Assembly (NCBI GenBank): GCA_025060595.1
Contig: JANXBX010000004.1
Span: forward strand, 1-64,000
Source: Synergistota bacterium
Lineage (GTDB): Bacteria; Synergistota; GBS-1
Length of the DNA: 64,000 bases
Direction: 5' to 3'
Shown here piece after piece: positions 63,518-64,000 of this stretch; within the stretch, counting starts at the first letter, position 1, and every line of letters begins with the position of its first letter. The notes below the pieces were generated by a model. The model was not told where the DNA came from. It made no database searches and saw only the letters and a program-made list of their open reading frames with translations. A program made the translations under genes and the position numbers.

Positions 63518-64000
63518 CTAAGCTTTCTGCCTTGCTGTTACAAGAACTCTTAATCTCTCAGCAATTACAACCGCAAGAACAGCTTTGGCTATATCTACCC
63601 CAATAAACGGCAAAACCCCCACCTGAAAGGCCCTATAAAAATCGCCATTCATAAATAAAGCCAAACGCCACCATCCTAATAAATAAATCATTCCCAGCCC
63701 CAAAAAGCTCGAGAAAAATCTCTTTAAATATCCTTTCTTGCCGCTTCCTAATACACTTACTAGCATCGAAGCTATCGGGAAAGACCAAAGATATCCAGCT
63801 GTTGGTCCATAAAGATGAGCAACCCCCCCTTTAAACCCAGCAAATACGGGTAAACCCAAAGCTCCCATAAGAAGATATACAAGCTGACTAAACAAAGCTA
63901 ATCTAGGAGTAAGAAGCATGCCTGAAAGTAAAACAAAAAGAACCTGAAGAGTTATTGGAACAGTTCCAATAGGAATACAAATTTGCGCCCCTATCGCAGT
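63518..64000 (-). CDS. bioY: BioY-type biotin transporter (5' end cut off by window edge)
   Basis: Substrate-binding membrane subunit of an ECF biotin transporter. The visible 160 codons run open to the window edge; the N-terminal part reads GAQICIPIGTVPITLQVLFV, a strong BioY signature. LPVFAGFKGGVAHLYGPTAGYLWSF (split at residues 48-72) and the C-terminal PFIGVDIAKAVLAVVIAERL complete the fit. About 15-30 residues of the first helix are missing. Biotin is needed by the decarboxylase biotin carrier encoded elsewhere in the window. Confidence 0.92.
   Translation of the reverse strand, partial: TAIGAQICIPIGTVPITLQVLFVLLSGMLLTPRLALFSQLVYLLMGALGLPVFAGFKGGVAHLYGPTAGYLWSFPIASMLVSVLGSGKKGYLKRFFSSFLGLGMIYLLGWWRLALFMNGDFYRAFQVGVLPFIGVDIAKAVLAVVIAERLRVLVTARQKA

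Noticed and set aside
1-64000. CRISPR arrays, insertion sequences, prophage genes, tRNAs or rRNAs
   Set aside because: I scanned for regular spaced repeats, transposase motifs, phage structural genes and T-loop sequences and saw none.

Overview
The window reads as bacterial chromosome from an AT-rich, probably anaerobic fermentative organism. Every gene I can support, protein or RNA, lies on the minus strand. Genes are tightly packed, with many 1-50 nt overlaps and frequent TTG or GTG starts. The methylmalonyl-CoA/sodium-pump cassette, an aspartate-racemase/dicarboxylate-symporter pair, a DUF115 (Maf-like) protein and a classical dcw cluster would fit a deep-branching anaerobe such as Synergistota, Atribacterota or a Firmicutes relative. 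I cannot settle the phylum from the sequence alone. I see no tRNA, rRNA, insertion sequence, prophage or CRISPR.

Read in the direction of transcription (right to left), the window starts with a partial biotin transporter (bioY). 6S RNA with its own strong promoter follows. Next is an operon-like run: rarA, threonine aldolase, pmbA, an AMIN/amidase_3 hydrolase, a GerMN lipoprotein-like protein and RNase PH. RNase P RNA (rnpB) comes next, then the division and cell-wall cluster mraZ-rsmH-ftsL-ftsI-murE-mraY-murD-ftsW-murG-murC-murB-ftsQ-ftsA-ftsZ, which lacks murF and ddl. A radical SAM protein and rtcB follow, ending at a strong hairpin terminator near 38.67 kb.

From 38.5 to 31.45 kb lies a self-contained energy cassette with its own promoter and terminator. 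It encodes a two-subunit B12-dependent methylmalonyl-CoA mutase, the MeaB GTPase, the epimerase and a four-subunit Na+-pumping biotin-dependent methylmalonyl-CoA decarboxylase. Together these convert succinyl-CoA to propionyl-CoA while exporting Na+. The four decarboxylase genes have markedly different codon use from everything around them.

From 31.4 to 17.3 kb come an RpiB-Upp fusion, a WecA-like transferase, UDP-GlcNAc 2-epimerase, murA, a P-loop/Asp23 fusion, a family-4 uracil-DNA glycosylase, YjbQ, and a lipid/isoprenoid run (uppS, cdsA, rlpA, dxr, rseP, ispG, proS). This ends with an orphan calcium-motif protein and a terminator at 17.29 kb.

From 17.27 kb to the left edge, a new promoter drives the symporter and racemase, then a regulatory/surface group (zinc-ribbon protein, degenerate HD-GYP protein, unknown coiled-coil protein, DUF115 protein). 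After secG and nicotinate phosphoribosyltransferase come a DegT aminotransferase, D-glutamate cyclase, a lipoprotein, a degenerate Kce-like enzyme, two aldolases, a CaCA exchanger, rho, a LysM/M23 protein, a HEAT-repeat protein and partial pyrG.
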